DNA of 64,000 bases. Source: Robinsoniella peoriensis (lineage in GTDB: Bacteria; Bacillota; Clostridia; Lachnospirales; Lachnospiraceae). The notes under the pieces were generated by a model. The model was not told where the DNA came from, ran no database searches, and saw only the letters and a list, made by a program, of their open reading frames with translations. The stretch lies in the NCBI RefSeq assembly GCF_042680125.1, contig NZ_JBHTNY010000041.1, one strand, 5' to 3'. This document shows, piece by piece, positions 8,816 to 17,219 of this stretch (its first letter is position 1; each line of letters opens with the position of its first letter). Made by a program: the position numbers and the translations under genes.

Positions 8816-8874
8816 AGGGGGTGCTGCGGCAGGCATTTCAACACTTACTGGCGTTGGTTTGTGCAGCATCCCCT
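8816..8874 (+). terminator. intercistronic hairpin after the binding-protein gene
   Basis: AGGGGGTGCTGC (8816-8827) pairs with GCAGCATCCCCT (8863-8874) with one G-U pair. It starts five bases after the stop codon and has no T-run, so it is more likely an mRNA-stabilising or attenuating structure than a full terminator. The permease ATG is 16 bases downstream. Confidence 0.6.
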
Positions 8875-8890
8875 GGAAAGAGAGAAGACG

Positions 8891-9778
8891 ATGACGAATA
8901 AAAAACATAAACTGAAAAAAGATGCTCTCTGGGGTTATATTTTCATTCTGGTACCCCTTACAACCTTTATTATTTTCACCCTGTATCCGGTTATTTCTGC
9001 GGCTGTAACCAGTTTTCAGCATTATAAACCGCTGAATACGACCTGGGTGGGCGCCCAAAATTATGTGTCCACTTTTAAGAATGCATTGTTTTATAAAGCA
9101 CTGAAAAACACGCTGGTTTATACGGTCTTTGCAGTTCCCATTTCCATGTTTTTATCCTTTGCCATCTCTTTATTTATTCTGCCATTTAAGAAAAGGACAC
9201 AGACCGTATTCAAAGCGGTGTTCTACCTTCCGGCAATTGCCTCAGGAGTGGCACTTTCTTTTGTGTGGAAATGGATTTATGATCCCCTGCCCACCGGGCT
9301 GTTAAACAGCATACTTCATATTCTGGGTATCAGTAACCAGAACTGGCTGGGAAGTTCTAAGACAGCAATGGCATCGCTGATTATTATGGCTGTTTTTTCC
9401 GGTCTGGGCACCAGCATTATTATTTATATCGCGGCTCTTCTTGGAATTGATTCTACATATTATGAAGCTGCGGATATCGACGGGGCATCCTTTTTCCAGA
9501 AGGTGCGCTATGTGGTGTGGCCCATGGTGAAACCGACCACAGTATTTCTTGCTATTACCGGTGTCATAAATGGGTTCCAGTCATTTCAGAATGCATACCT
9601 GATGACTGGCGGAGGACCGGATAACGCGACTACCATGGCTGGACTTTTGATTTTTAACCGTGCATTCAAATACTTTGAATATGGGGAAGCCTGTGCCCAG
9701 GCATTAATTCTGGCTGTAATTATTGCGGTATTTGCAGTATTCCAGTTCAAACTAAGTGCCAATGACGTGGAATATTAG
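8891..9778 (+). CDS. sugar ABC transporter permease, MalF/UgpA type
   Basis: An inner-membrane permease of the binding-protein-dependent (CUT1) type. About six hydrophobic segments are visible, beginning with WGYIFILVPLTTFIIFTLYPV. The EAA loop that contacts the ATPase reads YYEAADIDGASFFQKVRYVVWPM (near residues 200-222). The chosen ATG at 8891 follows GGAAAGAGAGAAG; an upstream in-frame start would lie inside the hairpin. It forms a heterodimer with the next permease. No ATP-binding subunit gene exists in this cluster, so a shared MsmK-type ATPase elsewhere is expected. Confidence 0.9.
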   Translation: MTNKKHKLKKDALWGYIFILVPLTTFIIFTLYPVISAAVTSFQHYKPLNTTWVGAQNYVSTFKNALFYKALKNTLVYTVFAVPISMFLSFAISLFILPFKKRTQTVFKAVFYLPAIASGVALSFVWKWIYDPLPTGLLNSILHILGISNQNWLGSSKTAMASLIIMAVFSGLGTSIIIYIAALLGIDSTYYEAADIDGASFFQKVRYVVWPMVKPTTVFLAITGVINGFQSFQNAYLMTGGGPDNATTMAGLLIFNRAFKYFEYGEACAQALILAVIIAVFAVFQFKLSANDVEY

Positions 9779-9791
9779 CGTGTCTGAAAAT

Positions 9792-9828
9792 TGAAAGAAT
9801 ATTATGATATAGAAAGGAAGCCACAAAG
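9792..9828 (+). promoter_or_regulatory. half copy (B) of the pseudoknot leader, used as a plain ribosome site
   Basis: TTGAAAGAA, 12 bases, then GAAAGGAAGCCAC match the front half of the leaders at 7188 and 34426, including the 12-base spacing. The pairing 3' halves are absent, and the ATG follows GCCAC after four bases. The Shine-Dalgarno therefore sits at normal distance. This copy shows what the conserved block does when no structure intervenes. Confidence 0.6.
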
Positions 9829-10692
9829 ATGGGATTATATAAAAACTACGGAAAGAATCAAAGATATCGGAAAATCCTTAGAAATTTGCTGCTGGCTCTT
9901 TTGCTCGTTACCATTGCAGTGCTTACCATTTTTCCGATTTATTATATGGTAATTTCCTCCTTTGGAGCGCCGACGGAAGCCGGGGGAGCCAGCTATTCAC
10001 TGATCCCCAGGAGTTTTTCACTGGATTCTTATAAGTTTTTCTTCGGCTACAGCAAATACTCTCTCAGGTGGATTTTAAATTCACTGATTGTGGCGTCCGC
10101 TGTGACGGTAAGCAATGTAATTTTTGCAAGTCTGGCCGGGTATGCATTTGCGAAGCTGCGTTTTCCAGGGTGCAAATTTTTCTTTTTCCTGTTATTAGTG
10201 GCGATGATGGTGCCCTATCAGGTTACCCAGGTACCCCTCTATATTCTGGTGGTGAATGTACTGAAGATACAGGATACTTATGTGGCTTTAATCGCACCAA
10301 CGCTGATTACCTGTTATAACGTATTTCTGGCGAAACAGTTCTTTACATCACTTCCTACATCGATTATGGAATCGGCCAGGATAGAGGGATGCAGCCAGCC
10401 GATGATTGTGTGGAAGATTGTGGTACCACTCTCAAAGACCATATTGTCTGTTATGACGATTATGACATTTTTAGGAGAATGGAATACGTTCTTCTGGCCG
10501 TTTCTGGTTTCGAACCAGGAATTTATGCAGACGATTCAGGTGGGACTTAAGAATTTCAGCTTTGCAAATACGACTTATTTTGCTCCAATGATGGCAGGTG
10601 CAACGGTTTCGGCATTACCGATGTTTATCCTGTTCTTCGCACTTCAGAGATACTTTCTGGAAGGAGTAACCGTGGGGGCAGTGAAAGGGTAG
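9829..10692 (+). CDS. sugar ABC transporter permease, MalG/UgpE type
   Basis: The second CUT1 permease, with six hydrophobic segments starting with LLLALLLVTIAVLTIFPIYY. The EAA loop reads IMESARIEGCSQPMIVWKIVVPL (near residue 180), followed by the usual FLGEWNTFFWPFLV segment. It pairs with the MalF-type permease encoded just upstream. The start uses the GAAAGGAAG block of the half-leader. The final codons run into a 15-base tandem repeat (10681-10724), so the extreme C-terminus may be recent. The length of 287 residues is typical. Confidence 0.9.
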   Translation: MGLYKNYGKNQRYRKILRNLLLALLLVTIAVLTIFPIYYMVISSFGAPTEAGGASYSLIPRSFSLDSYKFFFGYSKYSLRWILNSLIVASAVTVSNVIFASLAGYAFAKLRFPGCKFFFFLLLVAMMVPYQVTQVPLYILVVNVLKIQDTYVALIAPTLITCYNVFLAKQFFTSLPTSIMESARIEGCSQPMIVWKIVVPLSKTILSVMTIMTFLGEWNTFFWPFLVSNQEFMQTIQVGLKNFSFANTTYFAPMMAGATVSALPMFILFFALQRYFLEGVTVGAVKG

Positions 10693-10750
10693 CTGTGAAA
10701 GTGTGAGTAGTGAAAGTGTGAGTCGTAAATGAGAGCAGTGAAAGAGAGAG
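10681..10750 (+). repeat. 15-bp tandem repeat between permease and kinase genes
   Basis: GTGAAAGTGTGAGTA (10695-10709) and GTGAAAGTGTGAGTC (10710-10724) are adjacent copies. A degenerate copy lies before them inside the permease gene end (10681-10694), and partial copies follow (GTAAATGAGAGCA, GTGAAAGAGAGAG). The array covers the permease stop codon and most of the intergenic gap. Confidence 0.75.
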
Positions 10751-10774
10751 CCTGGTTCAGCCAGGAAGGGGGAT

Positions 10775-11722
10775 ATGACAGAAATGTATGAAAAAGCATG
10801 GGAAGAGCAGTACCTGCTGGCAATTGATGGAGGGGGAACGAAAACGGTAATTTTAACGGCTGACTGTATGGGCAGAATTATTTCCAGACTGGAAGCCGGC
10901 CCCCTGAACATGAATGGTCAGAAAGAAGAGGCAGTGCAGAGCATGCTGCTGGGGGCATTAGCCTGTTTGAAGCAGCAGGGTTTTCCGCCGGATAATTGTA
11001 TGAAGATTGGTATTGGAACCGCTGGGATCAGTAACCCGGTGGTATCCGGTTTTTTAGAAGAAACCTGTAAAAAAGCAGGTTTTTTATGTGAAGTTGTCTT
11101 ATTTGGAGATCATGAGACTGCATTGGCGGCGTCATTTCCTTCGTGTAAAGGCTGCATATTAGTCGCCGGCACAGGGTCTGTCTGCATGGGGATAGGCGCA
11201 AATGGCATTTTGTACAGGGCGGGGGGCTATGGGCATTTGATTGATGATGGCGGAAGCGCTTATTTTATTGGGAGAGAGATTCTGTCTGCAGTTGTACAAA
11301 GTGAAGATTGCAGAGAGAAGAAAACCCTGCTTGGACAGATGGTTTATGATCATTTGCAGATAACCGGTATAGAAGAAATGATCCGCTGGGTTTATCAGGA
11401 AAAAAGAACCAAAGGCGAAATTGCTTCACTGGCGGTTTTGTGCGGGGAAGCAGCTGAAAAAATGGATAAAACAGCCTGTGAAATACAGAACAGAAGCGCA
11501 GAAGAACTTGCAAAGCTTGCAAAATCTGTGCTGCGCCGGATGCCGGAGAAACATAATCTGGTATTTGCCGGAAGCGTCCTGCTGAAAAATAAAGATATCT
11601 GCCGACAGACAAAGGAACGGATACTGCTGGAATTTCCGGACCTTCGTGTGAAACTGGCAGAAACGGAATCGGCAGAAGGAACTTTGAGAATGCTGTTGAA
11701 AAGAAAGGCGGAGACAAAATGA
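10775..11722 (+). CDS. murK: BadF/BadG-type sugar kinase, probable MurNAc/GlcNAc kinase
   Basis: An ASKHA-fold kinase of the BadF/BadG/BcrA/BcrD ATPase family. Visible are the phosphate-1 motif LAIDGGGTKTVIL (about residues 15-27), GIGTAGISNP, the GDHETALAASF segment, the phosphate-2 motif ILVAGTGSVCMGIG, and the GGYGHLIDDGGSAYFIGREIL segment of GlcNAc-type kinases. MurK enzymes phosphorylate MurNAc and GlcNAc at O-6 after non-PTS uptake. That is the step needed between this ABC transporter and MurQ. The ribosome site GGAAGGGGG is preceded by a small hairpin (CCTGG/CCAGG, 10751-10765). ATG 10775 is used; ATG 10784 is also possible. The gene overlaps the next one by four bases (ATGA). Confidence 0.82.
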   Translation: MTEMYEKAWEEQYLLAIDGGGTKTVILTADCMGRIISRLEAGPLNMNGQKEEAVQSMLLGALACLKQQGFPPDNCMKIGIGTAGISNPVVSGFLEETCKKAGFLCEVVLFGDHETALAASFPSCKGCILVAGTGSVCMGIGANGILYRAGGYGHLIDDGGSAYFIGREILSAVVQSEDCREKKTLLGQMVYDHLQITGIEEMIRWVYQEKRTKGEIASLAVLCGEAAEKMDKTACEIQNRSAEELAKLAKSVLRRMPEKHNLVFAGSVLLKNKDICRQTKERILLEFPDLRVKLAETESAEGTLRMLLKRKAETK

Positions 11723-12603
11723 AGAAATATCTGGCAGTGGACATAGGAGGCACCTTTTTGAAATACAGCCTGATGAACCGTAATTATCAGGTCTTAGAGG
11801 AAGGGGAGGAACCTACTTTAAAGAATCCGGAACAGTTCCTGGAACAGATAAAAATGGTGGTGAAACCATATCAGCAGGAAATTTGCGGGGTGGCTGTCTG
11901 CATGGCTGGATTTATTAATCCGGTAACGGGAGAAAATACGGATTACAGTGTAGGGGAAAATTTCAGGAAGTACAATCTAAAAAAAGAACTGGCAGATATC
12001 TTTAAAATACCTGTGATGATTGAAAATGACAGTAATTGCGCCGCTGTAGGAGAGTTGGTAAAAGGTTCTGGTCAGAACATACAAAACTTTTGTATGCTCA
12101 CCTTTGGAACTGGTATCGGCGGGGCAATGATTATAAATGGACAGTTGTACCGGGGAAGCCATTTTAAGGCTGCAGAAGCAGGGTTAGTGAAACTTGGACA
12201 TACGTCAACTGATTTGGAAAGTGCGGGAGCCACTTCAGCGCTGGTCAGGAAAGTATCCCTGGCGCTGGAAAGAGAAGTGGATGGGATCTATGTCTTTGCC
12301 CATTTAGATGATCCGGAGATATCACGTATTTACCGTGCATGGCTGGATAAGACGGCAATGGTTACCGGCAATGTGGCGATGCTTCTGGATCCCGAAAAAA
12401 TGCTGATTGGCGGCGCAGTTTCCCACCAGCCGAGGTTCCTCACGGATCTCTCAGAGGCGGTCTATTGCCTTTATCCCCAGTTAAAGGAATATACGAAAAT
12501 TGAGGCGTGCCGCCTGGGCAATCAGGCGGGAAGAATAGGTGCTTTGTATTTGTACAGGATGGCATATGAAGTGGAGGTAAAGAATCTTGGCAGAGAAGAA
12601 TGA
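11719..12603 (+). CDS. ROK-family sugar kinase (BglK-like subtype)
   Basis: The protein shows ROK motifs: DIGGTFLKYSL (ATP site), the catalytic-Asp segment MIENDSNCAAVGE, GTGIGGAMIING, and the late LLDPEKMLIGGAVS. The usual zinc-binding Cys cluster (CxCGxxGCxE) is absent: the segment reads LGHTSTDLESAGATSALV. As I recall, that loss is typical of beta-glucoside kinase (BglK) relatives, which phosphorylate disaccharides. It fits the GH4 phospho-glycosidase gene that follows with a 17-base overlap. I infer that this kinase makes the 6-phospho substrate for GH4, while MurK handles MurNAc. A simple hexosamine or ManNAc kinase remains possible. Confidence 0.75.
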   Translation: MKKYLAVDIGGTFLKYSLMNRNYQVLEEGEEPTLKNPEQFLEQIKMVVKPYQQEICGVAVCMAGFINPVTGENTDYSVGENFRKYNLKKELADIFKIPVMIENDSNCAAVGELVKGSGQNIQNFCMLTFGTGIGGAMIINGQLYRGSHFKAAEAGLVKLGHTSTDLESAGATSALVRKVSLALEREVDGIYVFAHLDDPEISRIYRAWLDKTAMVTGNVAMLLDPEKMLIGGAVSHQPRFLTDLSEAVYCLYPQLKEYTKIEACRLGNQAGRIGALYLYRMAYEVEVKNLGREE

Positions 12604-14056
12604 AAAGAAGGAATTTTCACAGCGTTCAGGGGAGTCAGAAACACAGAAATCAGGAATGAAGAAATCAGGAATGAAGAAGTCAGGAATGCAGAAATCAGGA
12701 ATGCAGAAATCAGGAATGCAGAAGTCAAGAATGCAGAAGTCAGAAAAGCAGACCCCCCGGGGTATCAAAGTAGTTACCATCGGTGGTGGTTCCAGCTATA
12801 CGCCGGAGCTGGTGGATGGTTTTATAAAACGATATGATGTACTGCCGGTCAGAGAACTATGGCTGGTTGATATTCAGGAGGGATCAGAAAAAATGAATAC
12901 GGTTGCCGGACTTGCAAGAAGGATGGTAAAGCGGGCACAAATCCCTATGGAGATACATACAACTCTGGACCGGAGATCGGCATTGGCAGGAGCGGATTTC
13001 GTCACCACCCAGCTTCGGGTGGGGCAGCTGGAAGCGAGGATAAAGGATGAAAGGATTCCTCTGGCCCACGGTATACTCGGGCAGGAAACCAACGGAGCCG
13101 GCGGGCTTTTTAAAGGCTTGAGAACGATTCCCGTCATTGCTGATATATGCCGTGATATAAAGGAAATATGTCCCGATGCATGGCTGATTAATTTTACAAA
13201 TCCGGTGGGCATGGTGATGGAAGGAATTCACCGGTATACGGACTTTCAGAAAATCATCGGTCTTTGTAATGTGCCGATAGGCATGCATAAAGCAATTGCA
13301 GATCTGCTGGAACGCCCTGTGGAAGAAGTACGGGTTGATTTTGGGGGATTGAACCACATGGTATTTGGCACCAGAGTAGAAGTGGACGGAATGGATGTAA
13401 CCAAAGAAGTGTTAAAGCTTTGGGGAGACCAGAGCGTTCAGAATATAACTTCCATATCCTGGGACCCTGATTTTGTGGAAGAACTGGGAGTCATTCCCTG
13501 TTCCTATCACCGGTATTATTATATGACAAAAGAATATCTGGAGGAGGCTTTGGAGAAATACAAAAAGCATGAAGTACGGGCTGAATTTGTCAAAGCTGTT
13601 GAGGATGAATTGTTTGCGCTGTATAAGGATCCTGCACTCTGTGAGAAGCCAAAGCAGCTTGAAAAACGTGGAGGGGCTTATTACAGTGATGCTGCATGCA
13701 GTCTGATCAGTTCCATTTATAATGACACAGGGGATATTCAGGTGGTAAATACGGTGAACCGTGGTGCCATCGAAAACTTTGAAGAGGATGAAATTGTAGA
13801 GGTGAGCTGCCGCATTACCGCCAATGGACCGCTACCGATTAAAATTGGCAGGCTGCCGGGAGCGGTAAATGGCCTCATTCAGCAGATTAAATCCTTTGAA
13901 ATCGCAGGATGTGAGGCGGCATTTACGGGAGATAAGAAAAAAGTTCTGCTGGCGCTGATGATTAATCCACTGGTCATGTCCCAGAAGACAGCCCGGGCAG
14001 TCATGGATGAATTATTTGAGGCGCACAGAGATTATCTGCCGCAGTTTAGAGCGTGA
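12587..14056 (+). CDS. GH4 family 6-phospho-glycosidase with repeat-bearing N-terminal extension
   Basis: The catalytic body starts near residue 58 with KVVTIGGGSSYTPELVDGF, the NAD-binding start of GH4 6-phospho-beta-glucosidases. It continues with the metal-site motif GLCNVPIGMHKA, GLNHMVFGTR, and NTVNRGAIENFEEDEIVEV. GH4 enzymes use NAD and a divalent metal to cleave 6-phospho-sugars in the cytoplasm. Translation should begin at TTG 12587, nine bases after GGAGG and overlapping the ROK gene. This puts about 57 extra residues before the fold, built largely from a KSGMQ-type pentapeptide repeat. Starting instead at an internal ATG within the repeat is possible, but no ribosome site is seen there. 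The true substrate in this murein-sugar operon is unknown. Confidence 0.85.
   Translation: MAEKNEKKEFSQRSGESETQKSGMKKSGMKKSGMQKSGMQKSGMQKSRMQKSEKQTPRGIKVVTIGGGSSYTPELVDGFIKRYDVLPVRELWLVDIQEGSEKMNTVAGLARRMVKRAQIPMEIHTTLDRRSALAGADFVTTQLRVGQLEARIKDERIPLAHGILGQETNGAGGLFKGLRTIPVIADICRDIKEICPDAWLINFTNPVGMVMEGIHRYTDFQKIIGLCNVPIGMHKAIADLLERPVEEVRVDFGGLNHMVFGTRVEVDGMDVTKEVLKLWGDQSVQNITSISWDPDFVEELGVIPCSYHRYYYMTKEYLEEALEKYKKHEVRAEFVKAVEDELFALYKDPALCEKPKQLEKRGGAYYSDAACSLISSIYNDTGDIQVVNTVNRGAIENFEEDEIVEVSCRITANGPLPIKIGRLPGAVNGLIQQIKSFEIAGCEAAFTGDKKKVLLALMINPLVMSQKTARAVMDELFEAHRDYLPQFRA
12644..12748 (+). repeat. in-frame 15-bp tandem repeat in the GH4 gene
   Basis: Seven units of CAGAAATCAGGAATG with scattered changes encode K-S-G-M-(K/Q) pentapeptides; the last two units are degenerate. 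The period is a multiple of three, so copy number can change without breaking the frame. The stretch lies wholly before the conserved GH4 fold. Confidence 0.85.
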
Positions 14057-14102
14057 AGATGGCGGGAATGAATTTTAAAACATGCTCTAGGGGAGGTATT
14101 CA

Positions 14103-15101
14103 ATGAAAATAACAGAAATAGTAACCGGGAGCAGGGAGTCGGAACAGGCATACAGGATGTTTAGCCAGTCTTGCAAAGAAAAAGAAATGCTCCATTTGCC
14201 CCTGTCAAGGGAAACATTTGAGGATAAGTTTCTGAAGCAGAAAGAGGAGATGGAGAAAATTACACTCCTTCTGGATGACGGTATTGCATTTGCATCAGGT
14301 GTTGTGGACCATCTCACAGGGAAGCTGTTTGTAACAATGGTAATAACTGATAAATCCTGCCGAAGAAAAGGCTTTGGCAGAGCAGTATTGTCTGCTTTAG
14401 AAAAGCAGTTAATGGAACGCGGGCATAAGACGGAGCTGGAAATATCCTTTTTTAATCCGGTAGGGCTGCCCTGGGGCGTTCCGGGGAAAGAAGCAGTAAC
14501 CCATCCGAACACACCCGGCGTGGACATTCAATCGGATGCATATATATTCCTGAAAAACTGCGGATACCGGGATTTTGCCATGCAGAATAGTTATTATCTG
14601 AATCTGTCTGATTATCAGGTTCCCGATGAAATGGATGAGAAAAGTATCCAACTGTCTGAAGAAGGATTTTCATTTACCTTCTTTGATCCCAGCGTTCACC
14701 GGGGCATGGAAAAGATGATGCAGGATTTTCAGAATCCTCTGTGGGAAAAGGAGATACTAAACGCAACTCTGTCAGACAGCAATATTGATGCACACGGAAA
14801 TAAAGGAGGGAGGCCGATTCTGGTTCCGGTGTATCAGGGGCGGGTCTGTGGATTTGCAGGACCTCTGGATGTGGAGGAAAGTAAAAGAGGGTATTTTGCC
14901 GGTATCGGCATTGATGAGGCGTTCCGGGGAAAAGGTCTGGCTAAAGTTTTGTTTTGCTTCTTATGCAGCGGGCTGAAGGAAAAAGGTGCAGAATATATGA
15001 CGCTGTTTACAGGGGAAAATAACCCGGCAAGAAATATTTATGAATCCGTGGGATTTTCCATAATACATACGTGGGCAGATATGAGAAAACGTTATTTATA
15101 G
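14103..15101 (+). CDS. tandem GNAT-family acetyltransferase
   Basis: Two GNAT domains lie in one 332-residue chain. The first has the acetyl-CoA loop-like KSCRRKGFGRAVLSALEKQL (near residues 83-102). The second has the better conserved site DEAFRGKGLAKVLFCFL (near residues 271-287) plus ENNPARNIYESVGF, the typical GNAT end. The gene lies between a GH4 glycosidase gene and a deacetylase gene, so amino-sugar N-acetylation is a reasonable guess; it is not shown by the sequence. GGGGAGGT precedes the ATG. After its stop comes copy C of the pseudoknot leader. Confidence 0.78.
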   Translation: MKITEIVTGSRESEQAYRMFSQSCKEKEMLHLPLSRETFEDKFLKQKEEMEKITLLLDDGIAFASGVVDHLTGKLFVTMVITDKSCRRKGFGRAVLSALEKQLMERGHKTELEISFFNPVGLPWGVPGKEAVTHPNTPGVDIQSDAYIFLKNCGYRDFAMQNSYYLNLSDYQVPDEMDEKSIQLSEEGFSFTFFDPSVHRGMEKMMQDFQNPLWEKEILNATLSDSNIDAHGNKGGRPILVPVYQGRVCGFAGPLDVEESKRGYFAGIGIDEAFRGKGLAKVLFCFLCSGLKEKGAEYMTLFTGENNPARNIYESVGFSIIHTWADMRKRYL

Positions 15102-15120
15102 GGAAGATCAAGGTTGAAAA

Positions 15121-15228
15121 GGTTGAAAGATAATTAGGAAAGGAAGCCACGGAGTGATTCTTTCAATTTGATTTGTGACGCAAAGCTGCCAGAAAGCAAT
15201 TTTAAGAAACGCTCTTGTGCGTATATGT
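15121..15228 (+). promoter_or_regulatory. pseudoknot-type translation leader, copy C (before LmbE gene)
   Basis: GGTTGAAAGA (15121-15130) can pair with the TCTTTCAAT region (about 15159-15167). The loop holds GGAAAGGAAGCCAC (ending 15150). GCCAC faces GTGAC (15175-15179), one mismatch from the GTGGC of copies A and D. A further stem joins CGCA (15179-15182) to TGCG (15218-15221), seven bases before the ATG. No other ribosome site precedes the start. Confidence 0.55.
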
Positions 15229-15939
15229 ATGGAGACGAATAAAAAGCAAAAAACAATTATGGCAATAGGCGGTCATGTGGGCGATGCGGAATTAACTTGC
15301 GGAGGCGTGTTGGCGAGCCTGTCTTTAAGGGGATACCGGATCGTTACGGTGGCATTGACCGGAGGAGAGCGGGGAAATCCGCCCCATCTCTCTCCACAGG
15401 AATACCGCATACAGAAAGAGCGTGAAGCAGCAGAATTTGCACAGATATTAAAGGGTGAGGCTCTGGTTTATCCCTATGTTGATGGGGAACTGCCTGACAG
15501 TGAAGAAGTGAGACTCAGGCTTTGTGATGATATCCGGAAATATAAACCGGCAGCAATTATGACACACTGGAAATACAGTATGCACAAGGACCATGAGCTG
15601 ACCCATAAAATAGTAAAAGATGCATGGTTTTATGCAGGGCTTGCAGGTCTGGAAAGAACAGAGGATGCCTGGTTTGCAAAAGGTCCTTATTATGCCCAGA
15701 ACTGGGAAGACGCAGCACATTATACTCCATATTTATATATGGAAGTAACAAATGAGGGGTTTGCTTTATGGAAAGAGGCTATATCGAAACATTGGTTTGC
15801 TGTAAACAGCCCCAGTTTTCCATATATGGAATACTATGCGCATTTGATGAGATGCAACGGGTGTCTCGCAAGAAAAGAATATGCTCAGGCATTTACCATA
15901 GAGGAAGAAGCTAAGAAACTGGTTTTGCAGGAGTTTTAG
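15229..15939 (+). CDS. LmbE/PIG-L family deacetylase
   Basis: PIG-L/LmbE proteins are zinc N-deacetylases acting on N-acetyl-glucosamine-type groups. The sequence opens with MAIGGHVGDAELTCGGVLASL. The expected AHPDD is thus HVGD, keeping the two likely zinc ligands (His, last Asp) but placing Gly where the usual general-base Asp stands. The second His motif YSMHKDHELTH is present. The ATG at 15229 is the only start giving the usual N-terminus; an in-frame GTG at 15175 lies inside the structured leader. Next to murein-sugar genes, the substrate may be a GlcNAc- or MurNAc-containing sugar. The changed motif makes a different reaction or a variant catalytic scheme possible. Confidence 0.82.
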   Translation: METNKKQKTIMAIGGHVGDAELTCGGVLASLSLRGYRIVTVALTGGERGNPPHLSPQEYRIQKEREAAEFAQILKGEALVYPYVDGELPDSEEVRLRLCDDIRKYKPAAIMTHWKYSMHKDHELTHKIVKDAWFYAGLAGLERTEDAWFAKGPYYAQNWEDAAHYTPYLYMEVTNEGFALWKEAISKHWFAVNSPSFPYMEYYAHLMRCNGCLARKEYAQAFTIEEEAKKLVLQEF

Positions 15940-15995
15940 GATTTAGGAGTTCTTGGGGGTGTTTTATGATAAAGAGATGGGAGGTTTGAGAGAAA

Positions 15996-17135
15996 ATGAT
16001 TCGAAATGGTATAGATTCTATTGATGATTACAAGGGATGGTTTACTGGTAAAAGGCTTGGGCTGATTACTTCGGTTTCCGGTGTAGATAAAAGGCTGGTA
16101 TCCACTATTGATATTTTACGTGAGAAATTTATGCTGACAGCGCTTTACAGCCCGGAACATGGTGTCCGGGGAAATGTGGATGCAGGAGGCGATGTGGGTG
16201 CCTATGTGGATCCTTATACAAAGATTCCGGTTTACAGTTTATATCGCAAAGATTCTAAGCGGTTTACAAAGGAAATGCTGGATCGGGCAGATACTCTGGT
16301 CTATGATATTCAGGATCTGGGGGTGAGATATTATACGTTTATTTCAACGATGTATTATGCGATGCAGGAATGCGAGAGATACCAGAAGGAATTGATTATT
16401 CTGGACCGCATAAATCCCCTTGGGGACAAAGCGGAGGGGACTTTGCTCCGGGAAGAATATGAGAGCTTTGTCGGTGCATATACGCTCTGTATGCGGTACG
16501 GACTGACTATAGGAGAACTGGCAGATATGATATATCAGGAACAGGGTTATCATTTTGAGCTGAAGGTTGTCCCGGTACAAGGCTGGGAGAGGAATTGGAT
16601 GTTTCCCGATACAGATGGCATATGGGTAATGCCCAGCCTTGGGATACCCAGGTTCGATACAGCACTTTTATATCCCGGGACCTGCTTGTTTGAAGGAACC
16701 AATCTCTCTGAAGGCAGGGGGACATCTGTACCTTTTGAAATAATCGGAGCACCTTTTGCAGACGGATATAAGCTGGCAAAGCATATGAACATGAAAAATT
16801 TGCCTGGAACCATATTTTCGCCGGCATATTTCACACCTTTTAGCTCAAAGCACCAGGGAACGGCATGCGAAGGAGTCCATATACACATTACGGACAGGAA
16901 TGCATTTTGTCCGGTGGAAACCGGTCTGCAATTGTTGTTTGCTTTCCGGGATTATTATCCGGGAGAGTTTGCCTTTCTGCAACCCTATCAGGATGGTGCA
17001 AGAAGCATGATAGAGTTACTTTTTGGCAGCGGAAAAATCCTGGAAGAGGGGCTGCAGGCGGAGGAACTGCTTTGCGGACTTGCCAGAGACAGCAGTAAAT
17101 TTTATAAAAGAAAATCTAAATTTCACAGGTATTAA
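15996..17135 (+). CDS. namZ: DUF1343 exo-beta-N-acetylmuramidase (NamZ type)
   Basis: The protein matches the DUF1343/YbbC family, whose Bacillus member NamZ releases MurNAc from the non-reducing end of murein glycans. Conserved parts seen are NGIDSIDDYKGWFTGKRLGLITS, the SPEHGVRG motif (about residues 49-56), VYDIQDLGVRYYTFI, ILDRINPLGD, and LFEGTNLSEGRGTSVPFEIIGAPF (about residues 230-253). The length of 379 residues is that of the catalytic protein alone. No signal peptide is present, unlike the secreted Bacillus enzyme, so it probably acts on imported disaccharides in the cytoplasm. GGGAGG precedes the ATG. NagZ follows after 84 bases. Confidence 0.88.
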   Translation: MIRNGIDSIDDYKGWFTGKRLGLITSVSGVDKRLVSTIDILREKFMLTALYSPEHGVRGNVDAGGDVGAYVDPYTKIPVYSLYRKDSKRFTKEMLDRADTLVYDIQDLGVRYYTFISTMYYAMQECERYQKELIILDRINPLGDKAEGTLLREEYESFVGAYTLCMRYGLTIGELADMIYQEQGYHFELKVVPVQGWERNWMFPDTDGIWVMPSLGIPRFDTALLYPGTCLFEGTNLSEGRGTSVPFEIIGAPFADGYKLAKHMNMKNLPGTIFSPAYFTPFSSKHQGTACEGVHIHITDRNAFCPVETGLQLLFAFRDYYPGEFAFLQPYQDGARSMIELLFGSGKILEEGLQAEELLCGLARDSSKFYKRKSKFHRY

Positions 17136-17219
17136 ATGAAGCAGAAGGGAAGCGTCAGAAAGCAGTCTCAGACACCCCCCGGTACACCATGAAATAGCTT
17201 TAAGGAATACAAGGAGATT

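Noticed and set aside
12481..12780. Minus-strand open frame with repeated DFCIP residues
   Set aside because: It is the antisense image of the 15-bp repeat in the GH4 gene and has no start signal.
15170..15195. GACGCAAAGC-like string resembling part of the c-di-GMP-I (GEMM) riboswitch
   Set aside because: Only this short match is present (GTGACGCAAAGC). The rest of the GEMM core and its second stem are missing, and the position fits the recurring pseudoknot leader better.
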